DNA of 64,000 nucleotides. Source: Caenimonas sedimenti (lineage in GTDB: Bacteria > Pseudomonadota > Gammaproteobacteria > Burkholderiales > Burkholderiaceae_C). The DNA is taken from contig NZ_VOBQ01000012.1 of NCBI RefSeq assembly GCF_007833165.1, positions 62,001 to 126,000 on the forward strand. The letters are read 5' to 3'. A program made the translations under genes and the position numbers. The notes under the pieces are model-generated. The model was not told the DNA's origin. It saw only the letters and a program-made list of their open reading frames with translations, and did no database searches. Below are positions 33,193-42,753 of this stretch, in pieces (within the stretch, counting starts at the first letter, position 1; each line of letters opens with the position of its first letter).

Positions 33193-33215
33193 GAGCCTGG
33201 GCGGCAGGGAAACGG
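33190..33215 (+). repeat. 26-bp repeat including the stop codon of the nucleotidyltransferase gene (copy 1)
   Basis: The sequence begins TAGGAGCCTGGGCGGCAG and continues to GAAACGG. It differs at one base from 42725-42750. In both places its TAG is the stop codon of the gene upstream. A GGGCCA/TGGCCC inverted repeat follows at about 33218-33235. Confidence 0.7.
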
Positions 33216-33253
33216 CCGGGCCAGCCAAGTGGCCCAGCGATAATCGGGGGCCC

Positions 33254-34876
33254 ATGGCGGTCCTCGAACTCCTGCTTGTCCTGCTGCTCAGCGCGGTCGC
33301 GCTGGGCTGGGTCGCGCGCCACTTCAAATTCCCCTATCCGATCGCGCTGGTGGCCGGCGGCGCCGTGCTCGGGCTGGTGCCCAACCTGCCGCAGGTCGCG
33401 TTCGACCCGCAGCTCATCCTGGTGGCCGTGTTGCCGCCCATCCTGTACCAGGCGGCGCTGCTCACCTCATGGTCGGATTTCAAGGCCAACATCCGGCCGA
33501 TCGGTCTGCTCGCCATCGGCCTCGTCGCGGTGACGACGCTGGCCGTGGGCGCGGCATTGAAGCTGATGGTGCCGGACGTGCCGTGGGCCGTGGCCTTCGT
33601 GCTGGGCGCCATCGTGTCGCCGCCCGATGCCGTGGCCGCGACCGCCATCCTTTCGCGCGTGAACATGCCGCGCCGCATCGTCACCATCCTCGAAGGCGAG
33701 AGCCTCGTCAACGATGCCTCGGGCCTGGTGCTGTACAAGTTCGCCGTGGCCGCGGTGCTGACGGGCGCGTTCTCCTTCGTCGAAGCCACCGGGCAATTCG
33801 CGCTGGTGTCGGCCGGCGGCATTGCGGTGGGCGTGGCGCTGGCCCACGTCTTCATCGCCATCCACAAGCGGCTGGGCGACCCGTTCATCGAGGTCCTCAC
33901 GGTCCTCACCATTCCCTATACGGCCTACCTGGTCGCGGAAGCGCTGCACGTCTCGGGCGTGCTCGCGGTGGTGGCGGCCGGCCTGGTGCGCGGGCGCTAC
34001 GCGCCGGAAATCGTCTCGGCGGAAATGCGCATCATGGCGCGCTCGGTCTGGAACCTCCTGGTGTTCCTGCTGAACAGCCTGGTGTTCACGCTGATCGGGC
34101 TGCAGCTCTCGGACGTGCTCGAAAGCCTGGGCCGCTATCCGACCGGCCTGCTCGCGGCCATCAGCATCGTCGTCACCGCCGTGGCGATCGCGGTGCGCTT
34201 CGCCTGGGTCCTGCCAGCAGCCTACTTGCCGCGCTGGTTGGCCCAGCGCCTGCTGGTGCAGGCAGCGCCGCCGCGCAAGAGTGAGCTGCTGATCATCGGC
34301 TGGTGCGGCATGCGGGGCATCGTCTCGCTGGCCGCGGCACTTGCCTTGCCCCTGACGCTGCCCGGCGGCCAGCCATTTCCGCATCGCGACCTCATCATCT
34401 TCCTCACCTTCGTGGTGATCGTGGCCACGTTGGTGGGCCAGGGCCTGACGCTGACGCCGCTGATCCGCCGGCTCAAGGTCGGCAGCGACTGGAGCCTGCA
34501 CGACGAGCAACTGCGCGTGCGCGCGGCGATGAGCGCGGCCGCGCTCGCGGCCATCGACGGCGCGCTGGCCGCCGAGGGCGTGCCTGCGCATTGGGCCGAT
34601 GGCCTGAAGGGCGAGATCACCGAACGGATCGCGCTGGTGGCCTCCGATGGCGAGGAACTCACGCCGCGCATGGAGCTGGTGACGCGCCTGCGCCACGCGG
34701 CGATCCAGGCCGAGCGCCGCGAGCTGATCCGCCTGTGGCGCGAGAACGCGATCGGCGACGAAGTCATGCATCACCTGATGGAGATGCTGGACTACGAGCA
34801 GGCCCACTTGCCGGCTGCCACGCCGGCCGGCACGACAGCGCCGACGAACCTGGCCGCCAGCCGCGCCGGCGACTGA
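33254..34876 (+). CDS. CPA1-family Na+/H+ antiporter
   Basis: The 540-residue protein is an inner-membrane monovalent cation/proton antiporter of the CPA1 (NhaP/NHE) family. About twelve hydrophobic segments occupy residues 1-410. Transport-site motifs are ILGAIVSPPDAVAATAIL-like (FVLGAIVSPPDAVA) and EGESLVNDASGLVLYKF, with the ND pair typical of electroneutral exchangers. A soluble tail of about 125 residues is rich in charged helices. It is monocistronic as far as can be seen and converges on the marR gene with 11 bp between stops. It likely supports pH and sodium homeostasis. Confidence 0.93.
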   Translation: MAVLELLLVLLLSAVALGWVARHFKFPYPIALVAGGAVLGLVPNLPQVAFDPQLILVAVLPPILYQAALLTSWSDFKANIRPIGLLAIGLVAVTTLAVGAALKLMVPDVPWAVAFVLGAIVSPPDAVAATAILSRVNMPRRIVTILEGESLVNDASGLVLYKFAVAAVLTGAFSFVEATGQFALVSAGGIAVGVALAHVFIAIHKRLGDPFIEVLTVLTIPYTAYLVAEALHVSGVLAVVAAGLVRGRYAPEIVSAEMRIMARSVWNLLVFLLNSLVFTLIGLQLSDVLESLGRYPTGLLAAISIVVTAVAIAVRFAWVLPAAYLPRWLAQRLLVQAAPPRKSELLIIGWCGMRGIVSLAAALALPLTLPGGQPFPHRDLIIFLTFVVIVATLVGQGLTLTPLIRRLKVGSDWSLHDEQLRVRAAMSAAALAAIDGALAAEGVPAHWADGLKGEITERIALVASDGEELTPRMELVTRLRHAAIQAERRELIRLWRENAIGDEVMHHLMEMLDYEQAHLPAATPAGTTAPTNLAASRAGD

Positions 34877-34887
34877 CGGGCCGCGGC

Positions 34888-35376
34888 TCACTCCTCCGCC
34901 AGGTTCCCGCGCACCTTGCGCAGCAGTGCCAGCAGCTGGTGGTGTTCGCGCTCGCTCAGGCCCCTCACCGCCTTCGCCCCCAGCTTCTTCGCCTGCACGC
35001 GCAGCGCGCGCTGGATCGCGAGGCCCTCCGGCGAAAGCGACAACCGCACGTTCCGCCGGTCGGCCGCGTCGACTTCCGCGACCAGGAGGTCGCGCTCGCG
35101 CAAGCTCTTGATCAGGCGGGCCAGCTGCGCCTTGTCGCGACCGCTGTGCTGCGCCAGGTCGCTCTGCGTCGCCCCCGGGTGCCGCTGGAAGAAGGCGAGC
35201 ACCTTGGCCTCCATGTGCGTCACGCCATGGGGCGCGTCGCGCAGCGCGCGGTACTGCAGCGCACGGTAGTCATGCATCAGCCGGTGAACCAGCTCGAGCA
35301 CGTCGTCCGCGCCTTCATCCGTGCCTGCGCCCGGATGGTTGACAATGTCACCTGTCTTGGCCATAATGGTTGACAT
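34888..35376 (-). CDS. MarR-family transcriptional regulator
   Basis: The 162-residue protein shows the MarR winged-helix core: HMEAKVLAFFQRHPGATQSDLAQHSGRDKAQLARLIKSLRERDLL followed by the wing VDAADRRNVRLSLSPEG. Two possible starts (ATG at 35376 or 35364) differ by four residues; I prefer 35376 because AGGAG lies just upstream. It is divergent from a siderophore-interacting protein gene, whose promoter overlaps its 5' end and contains a dyad, so it probably represses both genes. The inducer is unknown. Confidence 0.92.
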   Translation of the reverse strand: MSTIMAKTGDIVNHPGAGTDEGADDVLELVHRLMHDYRALQYRALRDAPHGVTHMEAKVLAFFQRHPGATQSDLAQHSGRDKAQLARLIKSLRERDLLVAEVDAADRRNVRLSLSPEGLAIQRALRVQAKKLGAKAVRGLSEREHHQLLALLRKVRGNLAEE

Positions 35377-35379
35377 TAT
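35339..35379 (+). promoter_or_regulatory. Sigma-70 promoter of the siderophore-interacting protein gene with overlapping MarR-type operator
   Basis: TTGACA (35339-35344) and CATAAT (35362-35367) are separated by 17 bp, a near-consensus promoter reading right. A perfect dyad ATAATG-GTTGA-CATTAT (35363-35379) covers the -10 box and the expected start, and a second dyad TGACA-A-TGTCA (35340-35350) covers the -35. MarR proteins bind dyads of about 16-20 bp in this position, so the divergent marR product is the likely repressor. The dyad also spans both candidate marR start codons. Confidence 0.65.
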
Positions 35380-35401
35380 CTCCTATAAAGCCAGCGCTCC
35401 C

Positions 35402-36142
35402 ATGAACCAACCCATCGCCGCCAGCCGCGTGCAACGCGTGCGCCAGGAACCCAAGCGCCGCCCGGTCGAGGTCGTTGGCGTCGCCACGCTCGGCGCGAGC
35501 TTCCGGAGCATCACTTTCGCCGGCGAGGCGCTGGCCGATTTCGATTCGCCGTCCTTCGACGACCATGTCAAATTCATCGTGCATGGCGCCGACGGCGCGC
35601 CGGCCATGCGTGACTACACGCCGCGCCGCTTCGACCGCGTCGCCCGCGAGCTCACCATCGAATTCGCGTTGCATGGCGATGGACCGGCGGCCAACTGGGC
35701 GGCACAGGCGGCCGTGGGCCAGGGCGTGACGATCGCGGGTCCGCGCGGCTCGTTCATCATCCCGGTCGACTACGACTGGCACCTGCTGGTGGGCGATGAA
35801 ACCGCCCTGCCCGCCATCGCGCGGCGCCTGGAAGAACTCCCGGCCGGCGCGCGGGTGACGGTACTCGGGCAAGTGGCCGACCCCGCCGACCGGCGCGAGT
35901 TCGCCAGTGCCGCGGAGCTCACAGTGCATTGGGCGCCAACACCTGCCGAGCTGCTCGCGGCGACGCAGGCCCTCGCACTGCCCACCGGTGAAGGCTACGC
36001 CTGGTGCGCGGCCGAGGCCCGCATCGCCGCCGCCGTGCGCCGCGTGCTGGTGGAAGAGAAGGGCCACGACCGCCATGCGATCCGTGCGGCCGCCTACTGG
36101 AAACAGGGCGCCCCGGCTCACCACGAAAACCTGCCGGACTGA
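35402..36142 (+). CDS. Siderophore-interacting protein (FAD-dependent ferric reductase family)
   Basis: SIP-family proteins are cytoplasmic NAD(P)H:flavin-type reductases that release iron from ferric siderophores. The FAD-binding barrel shows MRDYTPRRFD (the RxYTxR flavin motif), GPAANWAAQAAVGQGVTIAGPRGS binds phosphate, and LLVGDETALPAIARRLEELP begins the NAD(P)-binding domain; the C-terminus AAYWKQG is diagnostic. Length is 246 residues from the ATG at 35402. Control is probably by the divergent MarR protein rather than Fur; no clear Fur box was seen. Confidence 0.92.
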   Translation: MNQPIAASRVQRVRQEPKRRPVEVVGVATLGASFRSITFAGEALADFDSPSFDDHVKFIVHGADGAPAMRDYTPRRFDRVARELTIEFALHGDGPAANWAAQAAVGQGVTIAGPRGSFIIPVDYDWHLLVGDETALPAIARRLEELPAGARVTVLGQVADPADRREFASAAELTVHWAPTPAELLAATQALALPTGEGYAWCAAEARIAAAVRRVLVEEKGHDRHAIRAAAYWKQGAPAHHENLPD

Positions 36143-36214
36143 TCAGGAAGGTTTACACCGCCCCCTTGAGCCGCGAAACGCTGCATGGTTCAATCGTGGG
36201 CTGGAGACCTTCCC

Positions 36215-36619
36215 ATGCGCAGCCTGTTCATCGCCTTCGCCGCCGCCTGCTTCATCCCGCATGCCTGGGCAGTGAACAAGTGCGTCAGCGATGAAGGCGA
36301 CGCCGTCACGTACACGGACGCGCCCTGCGCCACCGAAGCTCAGCCCGTGAACGCCAGCCGCAACTCGGTGGATCTCACGCCCGCTGACAAGCAGCGCCTC
36401 CGGAACGCGCAGCACCAGTCGCGGGAGCGGACACGGGAGGTGCAGCGCCACCACACGGCCCAGGCCGAGCACGCGGCCCGGGTCCAGCGTGCGGCCGCCG
36501 CCGAGGATTGGGCGCGCAGCGCGCGCAACAACCAGGTCCAGCCCATCGTTCCCCGCGCGGCGACGGTCACGAATCCGGTCGCCCCCGGGCCCACCGCGCC
36601 AGCGGGTTACGCCAGGTAG
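36215..36619 (+). CDS. Secreted DUF4124-type protein
   Basis: The 134-residue protein has a signal peptide (MRSLFIAFAAACFIPHAWA) and then the short DUF4124 pattern, NKCVSDEGDAVTYTDAPC, with two cysteines about 18 residues apart that may form a disulfide. The remainder is a charged, probably helical and disordered segment rich in Arg, Gln and Ala. DUF4124 proteins are envelope proteins of unknown function common in beta- and gammaproteobacteria. The start is the second in-frame ATG, which gives a proper signal peptide. Confidence 0.8.
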   Translation: MRSLFIAFAAACFIPHAWAVNKCVSDEGDAVTYTDAPCATEAQPVNASRNSVDLTPADKQRLRNAQHQSRERTREVQRHHTAQAEHAARVQRAAAAEDWARSARNNQVQPIVPRAATVTNPVAPGPTAPAGYAR

Positions 36620-36654
36620 CGGCACCGGCAACGTCAGCCGCCGGTTCGAGCGTG

Positions 36655-37665
36655 ATGCGGGCCCAACCCCCTCTCGTTGACGTCAGCGCGCTGGTGGATC
36701 CGCACGCCGGCATGGCCGCGCGCGCTGCCGCGGCCAGGGACATGGACGCCGCGGCGCGCAGCTGGGGCTTCTTCTATGTTTCCGGGCACGGCGTGGACGC
36801 CAGGCTGGTGGGCGAAGTCGAACGGCTCGCGCGCGCCTTCTTCGCGCTGGATGAGGCCGAGAAGATGCGCATCCCCATGGCGGCCGGCGGCACCGCGTGG
36901 CGCGGCTTCTTTCCGGCAGGGGGCGAACTCACCTCGGGGCGGCCCGACTGGAAAGAAGGGCTGTACCTCGGCAGCGAACTGCCGCCGGAGCACCCGAGGG
37001 TGCGCGATGGCGTCATCCTGCACGGTCCCAACCTGTGGCCTGCCATCCCGGGCTTCCGGGAGACCGTGCTGGCCTACATCGATGCACTGGAAGCACTCGG
37101 CCACGCGCTGATGCGCGGCTGCGCGCTGGGACTTGGGCTGCCCGAGTCCTACTTCGACGAACACGGCACGCATGATCCGTTGTTGCTGCTGCGCTTCTTC
37201 AACTACCCCACCCGCCCTGCGCCCGAGGACGTGCCCGCCGCGTGGGGAGTGGGAGAGCACACGGACTATGGCCTGCTCACCATCCTGTGGCAGGACGACG
37301 TGGGTGGCCTGCAGGTGCGCAAGGATGAAGACTGGTTCGACGCGCCGCCGATCGCCGGCACCTTCGTGTGCAACATCGGCGACATGCTGGACCGCATGAC
37401 GGGCGGACGTTACCGCTCGGTGCCGCACCGCGTGGCCATCAACACGAGCGGGCGTGACCGCCTGTCGATCCCGTTGTTCTTCGATCCCGACTTCGACACG
37501 GTGATCGCCCCCGTGCCGGGCGCGGGACCCGGCCAGGACGACAGCGGGCGGCGCTGGGACGGCGCCAACCTGCAGGCGTTCCACGGGACGTACGGCGACT
37601 ACGTCACCGCGAAGGTGGGGAAGGTGTTTCCGGAGCTTCGCCGGTCGCTGCCGAAGGCGGGGTAG
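36655..37665 (+). CDS. Isopenicillin N synthase-like Fe(II)/2-oxoglutarate oxygenase
   Basis: The 336-residue enzyme has the DIOX_N domain (VDVSALVDPHAG, WGFFYVSGHGVDARLV) and the 2OG-Fe(II) oxygenase core. The iron ligands are the HxD of GEHTDYGLLTILWQD and the later histidine of VPHRVAINT, with the RLSIPLFFDPDF Arg/Ser pair for 2-oxoglutarate. Substrates in this family range from antibiotics to plant hormones and amino acids, so none can be assigned. The start is ATG 36655; a GTG one codon upstream is possible. It is separated by 35 bp from the DUF4124 gene. Confidence 0.9.
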   Translation: MRAQPPLVDVSALVDPHAGMAARAAAARDMDAAARSWGFFYVSGHGVDARLVGEVERLARAFFALDEAEKMRIPMAAGGTAWRGFFPAGGELTSGRPDWKEGLYLGSELPPEHPRVRDGVILHGPNLWPAIPGFRETVLAYIDALEALGHALMRGCALGLGLPESYFDEHGTHDPLLLLRFFNYPTRPAPEDVPAAWGVGEHTDYGLLTILWQDDVGGLQVRKDEDWFDAPPIAGTFVCNIGDMLDRMTGGRYRSVPHRVAINTSGRDRLSIPLFFDPDFDTVIAPVPGAGPGQDDSGRRWDGANLQAFHGTYGDYVTAKVGKVFPELRRSLPKAG

Positions 37666-37900
37666 TTGCTGGCTGAGGCGTGCGCGATCGCGGTCAGCTG
37701 GACGGAGGTGCTCATTGCCCGCTTCGAGTTGAACGACGCGCTGTTGAAGCACCAGGCCGGGCAAGGCACCCTGGTCCAGGTCTTGAGGAAGCAGGAGCGC
37801 CACGCACAGGCGGTGCGGCATGTGCGCGAACGCCTGGATTTGACTTACCCCACCCCGCTGTCCAGGCCCTGAGCCTGGACCTCGGCGTGCGCAAGGCACC
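37666..37900. other. Region between the oxygenase gene and tRNA (CAT): weak open frame and hairpin
   Basis: A TTG-initiated 68-codon frame (37666-37872, plus strand) follows the oxygenase stop directly and has no ribosome-binding site; its helical sequence (FELNDALLKHQAGQGTLVQV) matches no family I know. A perfect 8-bp hairpin GTCCAGGC-CCTGA-GCCTGGAC lies at 37860-37880, about 20 bp downstream of the leftward tRNA; it lacks a T tract but could help end tRNA transcription. Confidence 0.3.
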
Positions 37901-37967
<67 letters not shown>

Positions 37968-37977
<10 letters not shown>

Positions 37978-38183
37978 GCCAACTCGGGATTGTAGGGATG
38001 CTGGGCCTGCTCGCCCGTGGCGGCCAGCCAGTCGGCGAGCGCCAGGTAGGCGACCTCGACGCCGGCCATCGGCACCCGGCGCACGCGTCCCGCGCACCGA
38101 TGCAGCTCGCGGCGCATCCGCTTGAACTCGCAGGTCTGTGAGGAATTGGTGGCCGCAGTGATGTACTTCTTCATGGCCTTCAT
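37968..38183 (-). CDS. Small hypothetical protein, 3' end overlapping a tRNA gene
   Basis: The 71-residue frame (MKAMKKYITAATNSSQTCEF ...) has a plausible globular composition and two cysteines, but no family I recognise and only a weak AAGG-like signal before the inner ATG at 38174. Its stop codon (TAG) lies within the first ten bases of the tRNA. It sits downstream of hrcA on the same strand. It may be a real small gene or a chance frame. Confidence 0.35.
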
Positions 38184-38269
38184 CGTGCCGCCGGGCCGGG
38201 CCGCAGACCATGAAACAGTGACCAGGAAACTTGTGCGCTATTGCCCAACCGCGTGCCGCGGCCAAGCCG

Positions 38270-39277
38270 TCAACGGTTGTGGCTCAGCGCGTTGCTCACC
38301 AGCTTGGAGGTGATGTCCACGATCTGGATCATCCGGTCATAGGCCATGCGCGTCGGCCCGATCACGCCCAGCGTGCCGACCACCTGCCCATCCACCTCGT
38401 ACGGCGCGCTGACCACGGAAAGGTCTTCGAACGGCACGATGTGACTCTCGCCGCCGATGAAGATGCGCACGCCTTCGGCCTGGCTGGACACGTCCAGCAG
38501 GCGCATCAGCTGCGTCTTCTGCTCGAACAGCTCGAAAGCGCGCCGCAGGTGCGACATGTCGCCGGAGAAGTCGCTCACCGCCAGCAGGTTGCGCTCGCCG
38601 GAGATCACCACGTCTTCCTGCTCTTGCGTGAACGCCTCGGAGCTCGCCTCCACGGCCGTCTTCATCAGCACGACGATTTCGCCGCGCAACTCGTCGACCT
38701 CCCCCTTGAGCCTTTCGCGCACGGCTTCGATGGTGAGGCCCGCGTAGTTGGCGTTCAGGTAGTTGGCCGCCTCGGCCAGCTGCGACTGGGTGTAATCCGC
38801 GGCGGTGTGCACCACGCGGTTCTGCACGTCGCCGTCGGGCGACACGATGATGACCAGGAAGCGCCGTTCCGACAGCCGCAGGAATTCGATGTGGCGGAAC
38901 ACCGAGCTGCGGCGCGGCGCGACCACCACGCCCACGAATTGCGACATGCTGGAAAGCAGCTGGGCCGCATGCGCGATGACCTTCTGCGGCTGGTCGGGGG
39001 GCAACGAGGGGGTGGCGAATTCGTCGCGCTTGGCCGTGAGCATGGTGTCCACGAACAAACGGTAACCACGGGCGGTGGGGATGCGGCCGGCCGAGGTGTG
39101 CGGGCTGGCGACCAGGCCCAGCTCCTCCAGGTCCGACATCACGTTGCGGATCGTGGCGGGCGACAGTTCCAGCCCCGAAGCGCGCGACAGCGTGCGCGAA
39201 CCCACGGGCTGGCCCTCGGCGATGTAGCGCTCGATCAGGGCCTTCAACAACAGTTTGGCGCGATCATCCAGCATCAT
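38270..39277 (-). CDS. hrcA: Heat-inducible transcription repressor HrcA
   Basis: HrcA binds CIRCE operators and represses groESL and dnaK operons, its folding being aided by GroEL. The N-terminal winged helix ([49 protein letters not shown]) is diagnostic, and the C-terminus [17 protein letters not shown] is the family signature. Length from the first ATG at 39277 is 335 residues. The open frame continues upstream across nadK in antisense and is not part of the gene. It is divergent from nadK with 39 bp between starts; no CIRCE copy was seen in that gap or elsewhere in the window. Confidence 0.96.
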   Translation of the reverse strand: MMLDDRAKLLLKALIERYIAEGQPVGSRTLSRASGLELSPATIRNVMSDLEELGLVASPHTSAGRIPTARGYRLFVDTMLTAKRDEFATPSLPPDQPQKVIAHAAQLLSSMSQFVGVVVAPRRSSVFRHIEFLRLSERRFLVIIVSPDGDVQNRVVHTAADYTQSQLAEAANYLNANYAGLTIEAVRERLKGEVDELRGEIVVLMKTAVEASSEAFTQEQEDVVISGERNLLAVSDFSGDMSHLRRAFELFEQKTQLMRLLDVSSQAEGVRIFIGGESHIVPFEDLSVVSAPYEVDGQVVGTLGVIGPTRMAYDRMIQIVDITSKLVSNALSHNR

Positions 39278-39316
39278 GAGGGGGTCTTTGGGGAATTTTA
39301 GTGATGTAATTTGCCG

Positions 39317-40210
39317 ATGAAATCCATCTTCCGGCAGGTTGCCCTGATCGGCAAGTACCAGGCGACGGTTCCGGCCGGCGCGGGGGCGTCGACACGGGCC
39401 GCGCTGGAAGACATCGCGAATTTTTTGGCATCGCAGGGCTGTGAGGTGGTGGTGGAACGCGATACCGCGGCCAATGCCGGCATCACAGGCTACACCACCC
39501 TGGACGTTCCGGGGATCGGCGCGCAGTGCGACCTGGGGCTGGTGGTGGGCGGCGACGGCACCATGCTGGGCATCGGCCGGCAGCTGGCCCGGCATGGCGT
39601 GCCGCTGGTCGGCATCAACCAGGGCCGGCTGGGCTTCATCACCGACATCGCACTGGAGAGCTTCCGCACGGTGCTGCCGCCCATGCTGGCGGGTGAATAC
39701 GAGGAGGACCACCGCTCGCTGATGCACGCTCGCGTGATGCGCGACGGCCGCGTCGTGTTCGACGCCCTGGCCATGAACGACGTGGTGGTGAACCGCGGTG
39801 CCACGTCGGGCATGGTGGAACTGCGGGTGGAGGTCGACGGCCATTTCGTCGCCAATCAGCGGGCGGACGGGCTCATCGTCGCTTCGCCCACCGGATCCAG
39901 CGCTTACGCGCTCTCCGCCGGCGGGCCGCTGCTGCATCCGTCCACTCCAGGCTGGGTGCTGGTGCCGATCGCGCCGCACACGCTGTCGAACCGGCCGCTG
40001 GTGTTGCCGGACGCCGTGGAGATCGCGATCGAAGTCGTGGCCGGCCGGGACGCCAGCGCCAACTTCGACATGCAGTCCCTTGCCTCGCTGCTGCACGGGG
40101 ACCGCATCACCGTGCGGCGTTCGCAGCACAGGGTACGATTCCTGCATCCCAAGGGTTGGACCTACTTCGACACGCTGCGCAAGAAGCTGCACTGGAACGA
40201 AGCGCAATGA
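39317..40210 (+). CDS. nadK: NAD kinase
   Basis: This 297-residue enzyme phosphorylates NAD to NADP. The catalytic GGDGTMLG motif is at about residue 77, followed by [18 protein letters not shown], and the NAD site includes [27 protein letters not shown] start at ATG 39317; a TTG two codons upstream is less likely. The stop overlaps the recN start (ATGA), giving a nadK-recN-rapZ operon. The divergent hrcA-nadK-recN arrangement is conserved in Burkholderiales. Confidence 0.97.
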   Translation: MKSIFRQVALIGKYQATVPAGAGASTRAALEDIANFLASQGCEVVVERDTAANAGITGYTTLDVPGIGAQCDLGLVVGGDGTMLGIGRQLARHGVPLVGINQGRLGFITDIALESFRTVLPPMLAGEYEEDHRSLMHARVMRDGRVVFDALAMNDVVVNRGATSGMVELRVEVDGHFVANQRADGLIVASPTGSSAYALSAGGPLLHPSTPGWVLVPIAPHTLSNRPLVLPDAVEIAIEVVAGRDASANFDMQSLASLLHGDRITVRRSQHRVRFLHPKGWTYFDTLRKKLHWNEAQ

Positions 40211-41859
40211 CTTTGAAACGCATCGCCCTGCGCGATTTCGCCATCGTCCGCGAGCTCGAACTCGAGCTGGGGGCCGGCTTCTCGGTGCTCACCGGCGAAA
40301 CAGGTGCGGGCAAGTCCATCCTGGTCGACGCCCTCCAGCTGGCGCTGGGCTCCCGCGCCGAGGCCCTGGTGGTGCGCGAAGGCGCCGCTCGCGCCGAGAT
40401 CAGCGCCGAATTCGACCTGCCCGCCACGCTGCTGGGCTGGCTGGAGGAAGCCGGCTTCGACGCCGGAGACACCCTGCTGCTCAGGCGCAGCATCGACAGC
40501 CAGGGCAAGAGCCGCGGCTGGATCAACGGCAGCGCGGCGACGGCGGCGCAGCTGCGGGAGATTGGCGAACAGTTGGTCGACATCCATGGCCAGCACGCAT
40601 GGCAGAGCCTGACACGCCCGGCCTCGGTGCGCGCCCTGCTCGATGGCTACGCGGGCACCAGCACCCAGGCGCTGCAGCAGTTGTGGCAGCGCTGGCGGTC
40701 GGCGCAGAAGACGCTGGCCGATGCGCGCGCGGCGCAGGATTCGCTGCAGCGCGAGCGCGAACGCCTCGCCTGGCAGATCGGCGAGGTGGACAAGCTTGCT
40801 CCAGGCGCGGACGAGTGGGACGACCTGAACGCCAGCCACACCCGGCTGTCGCATGCCCAAGCCCTGCTCGATGCGGCACACGGCGCCGGCCAGTTGCTGG
40901 ATGGCGACGATGGCGGCGCTTGCCGCTCCCTCGCGCAGGCGTTGGAGGCGCTGCGGGCGCAGGAACACCTGGAGCCGCAGTTCCGCGAGGCTTGTGAAGT
41001 TCTGGCCTCCAGCCTCGCGCAGGCGGAAGACGCGGCGCACACGCTGCAGGCTTACCTGCGCAAGACGGAACTCGACCCACAGCGCCTGGCCGAACTCGAC
41101 GAACGCATGGGCACCTGGGTTTCGCTCGCCCGCCGCTACAAGCGCGCCCCGGCGGAACTGCCGGGCCTGCTGGCCGCTTGGAAGGACGAGCTCCAGAAAC
41201 TCGACGCTGCGGCGGACCTGGCCGCGCTGGAAGCGGCGGAGAAGAAGGAGCACGACGCCTTCCTGGCCGAGGCGCGCACGTTGTCCAAGGCGCGTGCGAA
41301 GGCTGCCCCGCAGCTCGCCAAGGCGGTCACGCAGGCGATGCAGGGCCTGGGCATGCAGGGCGGCCGCTTCGAGGTGGCCCTCGAGAAGTCCGAGGCGCCC
41401 ACCGCTTTCGGCCTGGAGGACGTCGCCTTCCTGGTCGCGGGGCATGCATCCGGCACCCCGCGCCCCATTGGCAAGGTCGCTTCCGGCGGCGAACTCTCGC
41501 GCATTGCGCTGGCCATCGCCGTCACCACCAGCCGGCTCGGCGCGGCCGAAACGCTGATCTTCGACGAGGTCGACTCGGGTGTCGGCGGCGCCGTGGCCGA
41601 AACCGTGGGGCGCCTGATGAAGCAGTTGGGGCGTGACCGCCAGGTCTTGGCCGTCACCCACCTGCCGCAAGTCGCGGCCTGCGCGGACCACCACCTGGTC
41701 GTCGCCAAGCAGAGCGATGCCAAGGGCGTGGCCAGCAGCGTCGCGCCGGTCGAGGGGGAGAAGCGCGTGGCGGAAGTCGCACGCATGCTGGGGGGCGAAA
41801 GGCTGTCGGGCACGACGCTTGCGCACGCGAAGGAAATGCTGGGTGACAGCGCCGCTTGA
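40207..41859 (+). CDS. recN: DNA repair protein RecN
   Basis: RecN is an SMC-like ATPase needed for double-strand-break repair. The N-terminal Walker A (TGETGAGKS) and Q-loop region are followed by about 300 residues of coiled coil broken by a short hinge, then the signature [12 protein letters not shown] and Walker [14 protein letters not shown], and the C-terminal TGT..AHAKEML. Length (550) is typical. It is coupled to nadK upstream and overlaps rapZ downstream by 17 bases. I see no LexA-like box directly upstream, as expected inside an operon. Confidence 0.97.
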   Translation: MTLKRIALRDFAIVRELELELGAGFSVLTGETGAGKSILVDALQLALGSRAEALVVREGAARAEISAEFDLPATLLGWLEEAGFDAGDTLLLRRSIDSQGKSRGWINGSAATAAQLREIGEQLVDIHGQHAWQSLTRPASVRALLDGYAGTSTQALQQLWQRWRSAQKTLADARAAQDSLQRERERLAWQIGEVDKLAPGADEWDDLNASHTRLSHAQALLDAAHGAGQLLDGDDGGACRSLAQALEALRAQEHLEPQFREACEVLASSLAQAEDAAHTLQAYLRKTELDPQRLAELDERMGTWVSLARRYKRAPAELPGLLAAWKDELQKLDAAADLAALEAAEKKEHDAFLAEARTLSKARAKAAPQLAKAVTQAMQGLGMQGGRFEVALEKSEAPTAFGLEDVAFLVAGHASGTPRPIGKVASGGELSRIALAIAVTTSRLGAAETLIFDEVDSGVGGAVAETVGRLMKQLGRDRQVLAVTHLPQVAACADHHLVVAKQSDAKGVASSVAPVEGEKRVAEVARMLGGERLSGTTLAHAKEMLGDSAA

Positions 41860-42727
41860 ACTCGTCCTGATCACCGGCATGTCCGGCTCGGGCAAGTCGG
41901 TCGCCCTGCGCGCACTGGAAGACGCCGGCTACTTCTGCGTCGACAACCTGCCGCCGGAACTGCTGCTGTCCTTCGTGGCGCTGGAGCAGCACCACATGGC
42001 CAACCGGGTGGCCATCGCGATGGACGTGCGCAGCGCGACCTCGCTGCCGCTGGTGCCGGCGCAGCTGGTCGAACTGCGCGAGGAAGGCATCGCCGTCGAA
42101 CAGATCTTCCTCGATTCGACCACCGACACGCTGGTGCGGCGCTTTTCCGAAACCCGGCGGCGTCACCCGTTGTCCAACCGCGCGGGCGGGCCTGACGAAG
42201 GCATCAACCAGCAGCGCGCGCTGGTGGATGCCATCGAGCTCGAACGCGAACTGCTCGCCGAGCTGCGCGAGAACGCGCACGTGATCGATTCCAGCGTGCT
42301 CAAGCCGGCGCAGCTGCAGGGCTATATCAAGTCGCTGATCTCCGCGCCGCCGGGGCAGCTGACGCTGGTGTTCGAATCGTTTGCCTTCAAGCGCGGCATC
42401 CCGGTGGACGCCGACTACGTGTTCGACGTCCGCATGCTGCCCAATCCGCATTACGAACCCGAGCTGCGCGATCTCACGGGCTTGCAGCAGCCGGTGGTGG
42501 ACTACCTGCGCAGCTATCCAGAGGTGGAGCAGATGTTCCAGCACATCGCCCGGTTCATCGGGCACTGGCTGGGGCCGCTGGCGCGCAACCACCGCAGCTA
42601 CGTCACCGTGGCCATCGGGTGCACGGGTGGGCAGCACCGTTCGGTGTATCTCGTCGAAAAGCTGGCCACGGAATTCGGCTCCAACTGGACCACCCTAAAG
42701 CGCCACCGCGAGCTGGGACACCCCTAG
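41843..42727 (+). CDS. rapZ: RNase adapter protein RapZ (YvcJ family)
   Basis: RapZ is a nucleotide-binding protein; in E. coli it presents the sRNA GlmZ to RNase E and senses glucosamine-6-phosphate. Walker A is GMSGSGKS near the N-terminus and the C-terminal RNA-binding region contains [21 protein letters not shown] chose the GTG at 41843, preceded by AAGGAA at a good distance; any later ATG would cut Walker A. Length is 294 residues. Its stop codon TAG is the first three bases of a 26-bp repeat also found after the nucleotidyltransferase gene. Confidence 0.95.
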   Translation: MTAPLELVLITGMSGSGKSVALRALEDAGYFCVDNLPPELLLSFVALEQHHMANRVAIAMDVRSATSLPLVPAQLVELREEGIAVEQIFLDSTTDTLVRRFSETRRRHPLSNRAGGPDEGINQQRALVDAIELERELLAELRENAHVIDSSVLKPAQLQGYIKSLISAPPGQLTLVFESFAFKRGIPVDADYVFDVRMLPNPHYEPELRDLTGLQQPVVDYLRSYPEVEQMFQHIARFIGHWLGPLARNHRSYVTVAIGCTGGQHRSVYLVEKLATEFGSNWTTLKRHRELGHP

Positions 42728-42750
42728 GAGCCTGGGCGGCAGAGAAACGG
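42725..42750 (+). repeat. 26-bp repeat including the rapZ stop codon (copy 2)
   Basis: The sequence begins TAGGAGCCTGGGCGGCAG and matches 33190-33215 at 25 of 26 bases. As in the other copy, its TAG is the stop codon of the upstream gene. It lies between the convergent rapZ and mutY genes. Confidence 0.7.
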
Positions 42751-42753
42751 GCC

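Noticed and set aside
37666..37872. A TTG-started 68-codon frame after the oxygenase
   Set aside because: No ribosome-binding site and no recognised family; kept only as part of a region note.
39278..39316. CIRCE operator in the hrcA-nadK gap
   Set aside because: No TTAGCACTC-N9-GAGTGCTAA-like sequence was found in this 39-bp gap.
39278..40207. N-terminal extension of hrcA to give a 645-residue protein
   Set aside because: The extension is antisense to nadK, and HrcA proteins start at the ATG near 39277.
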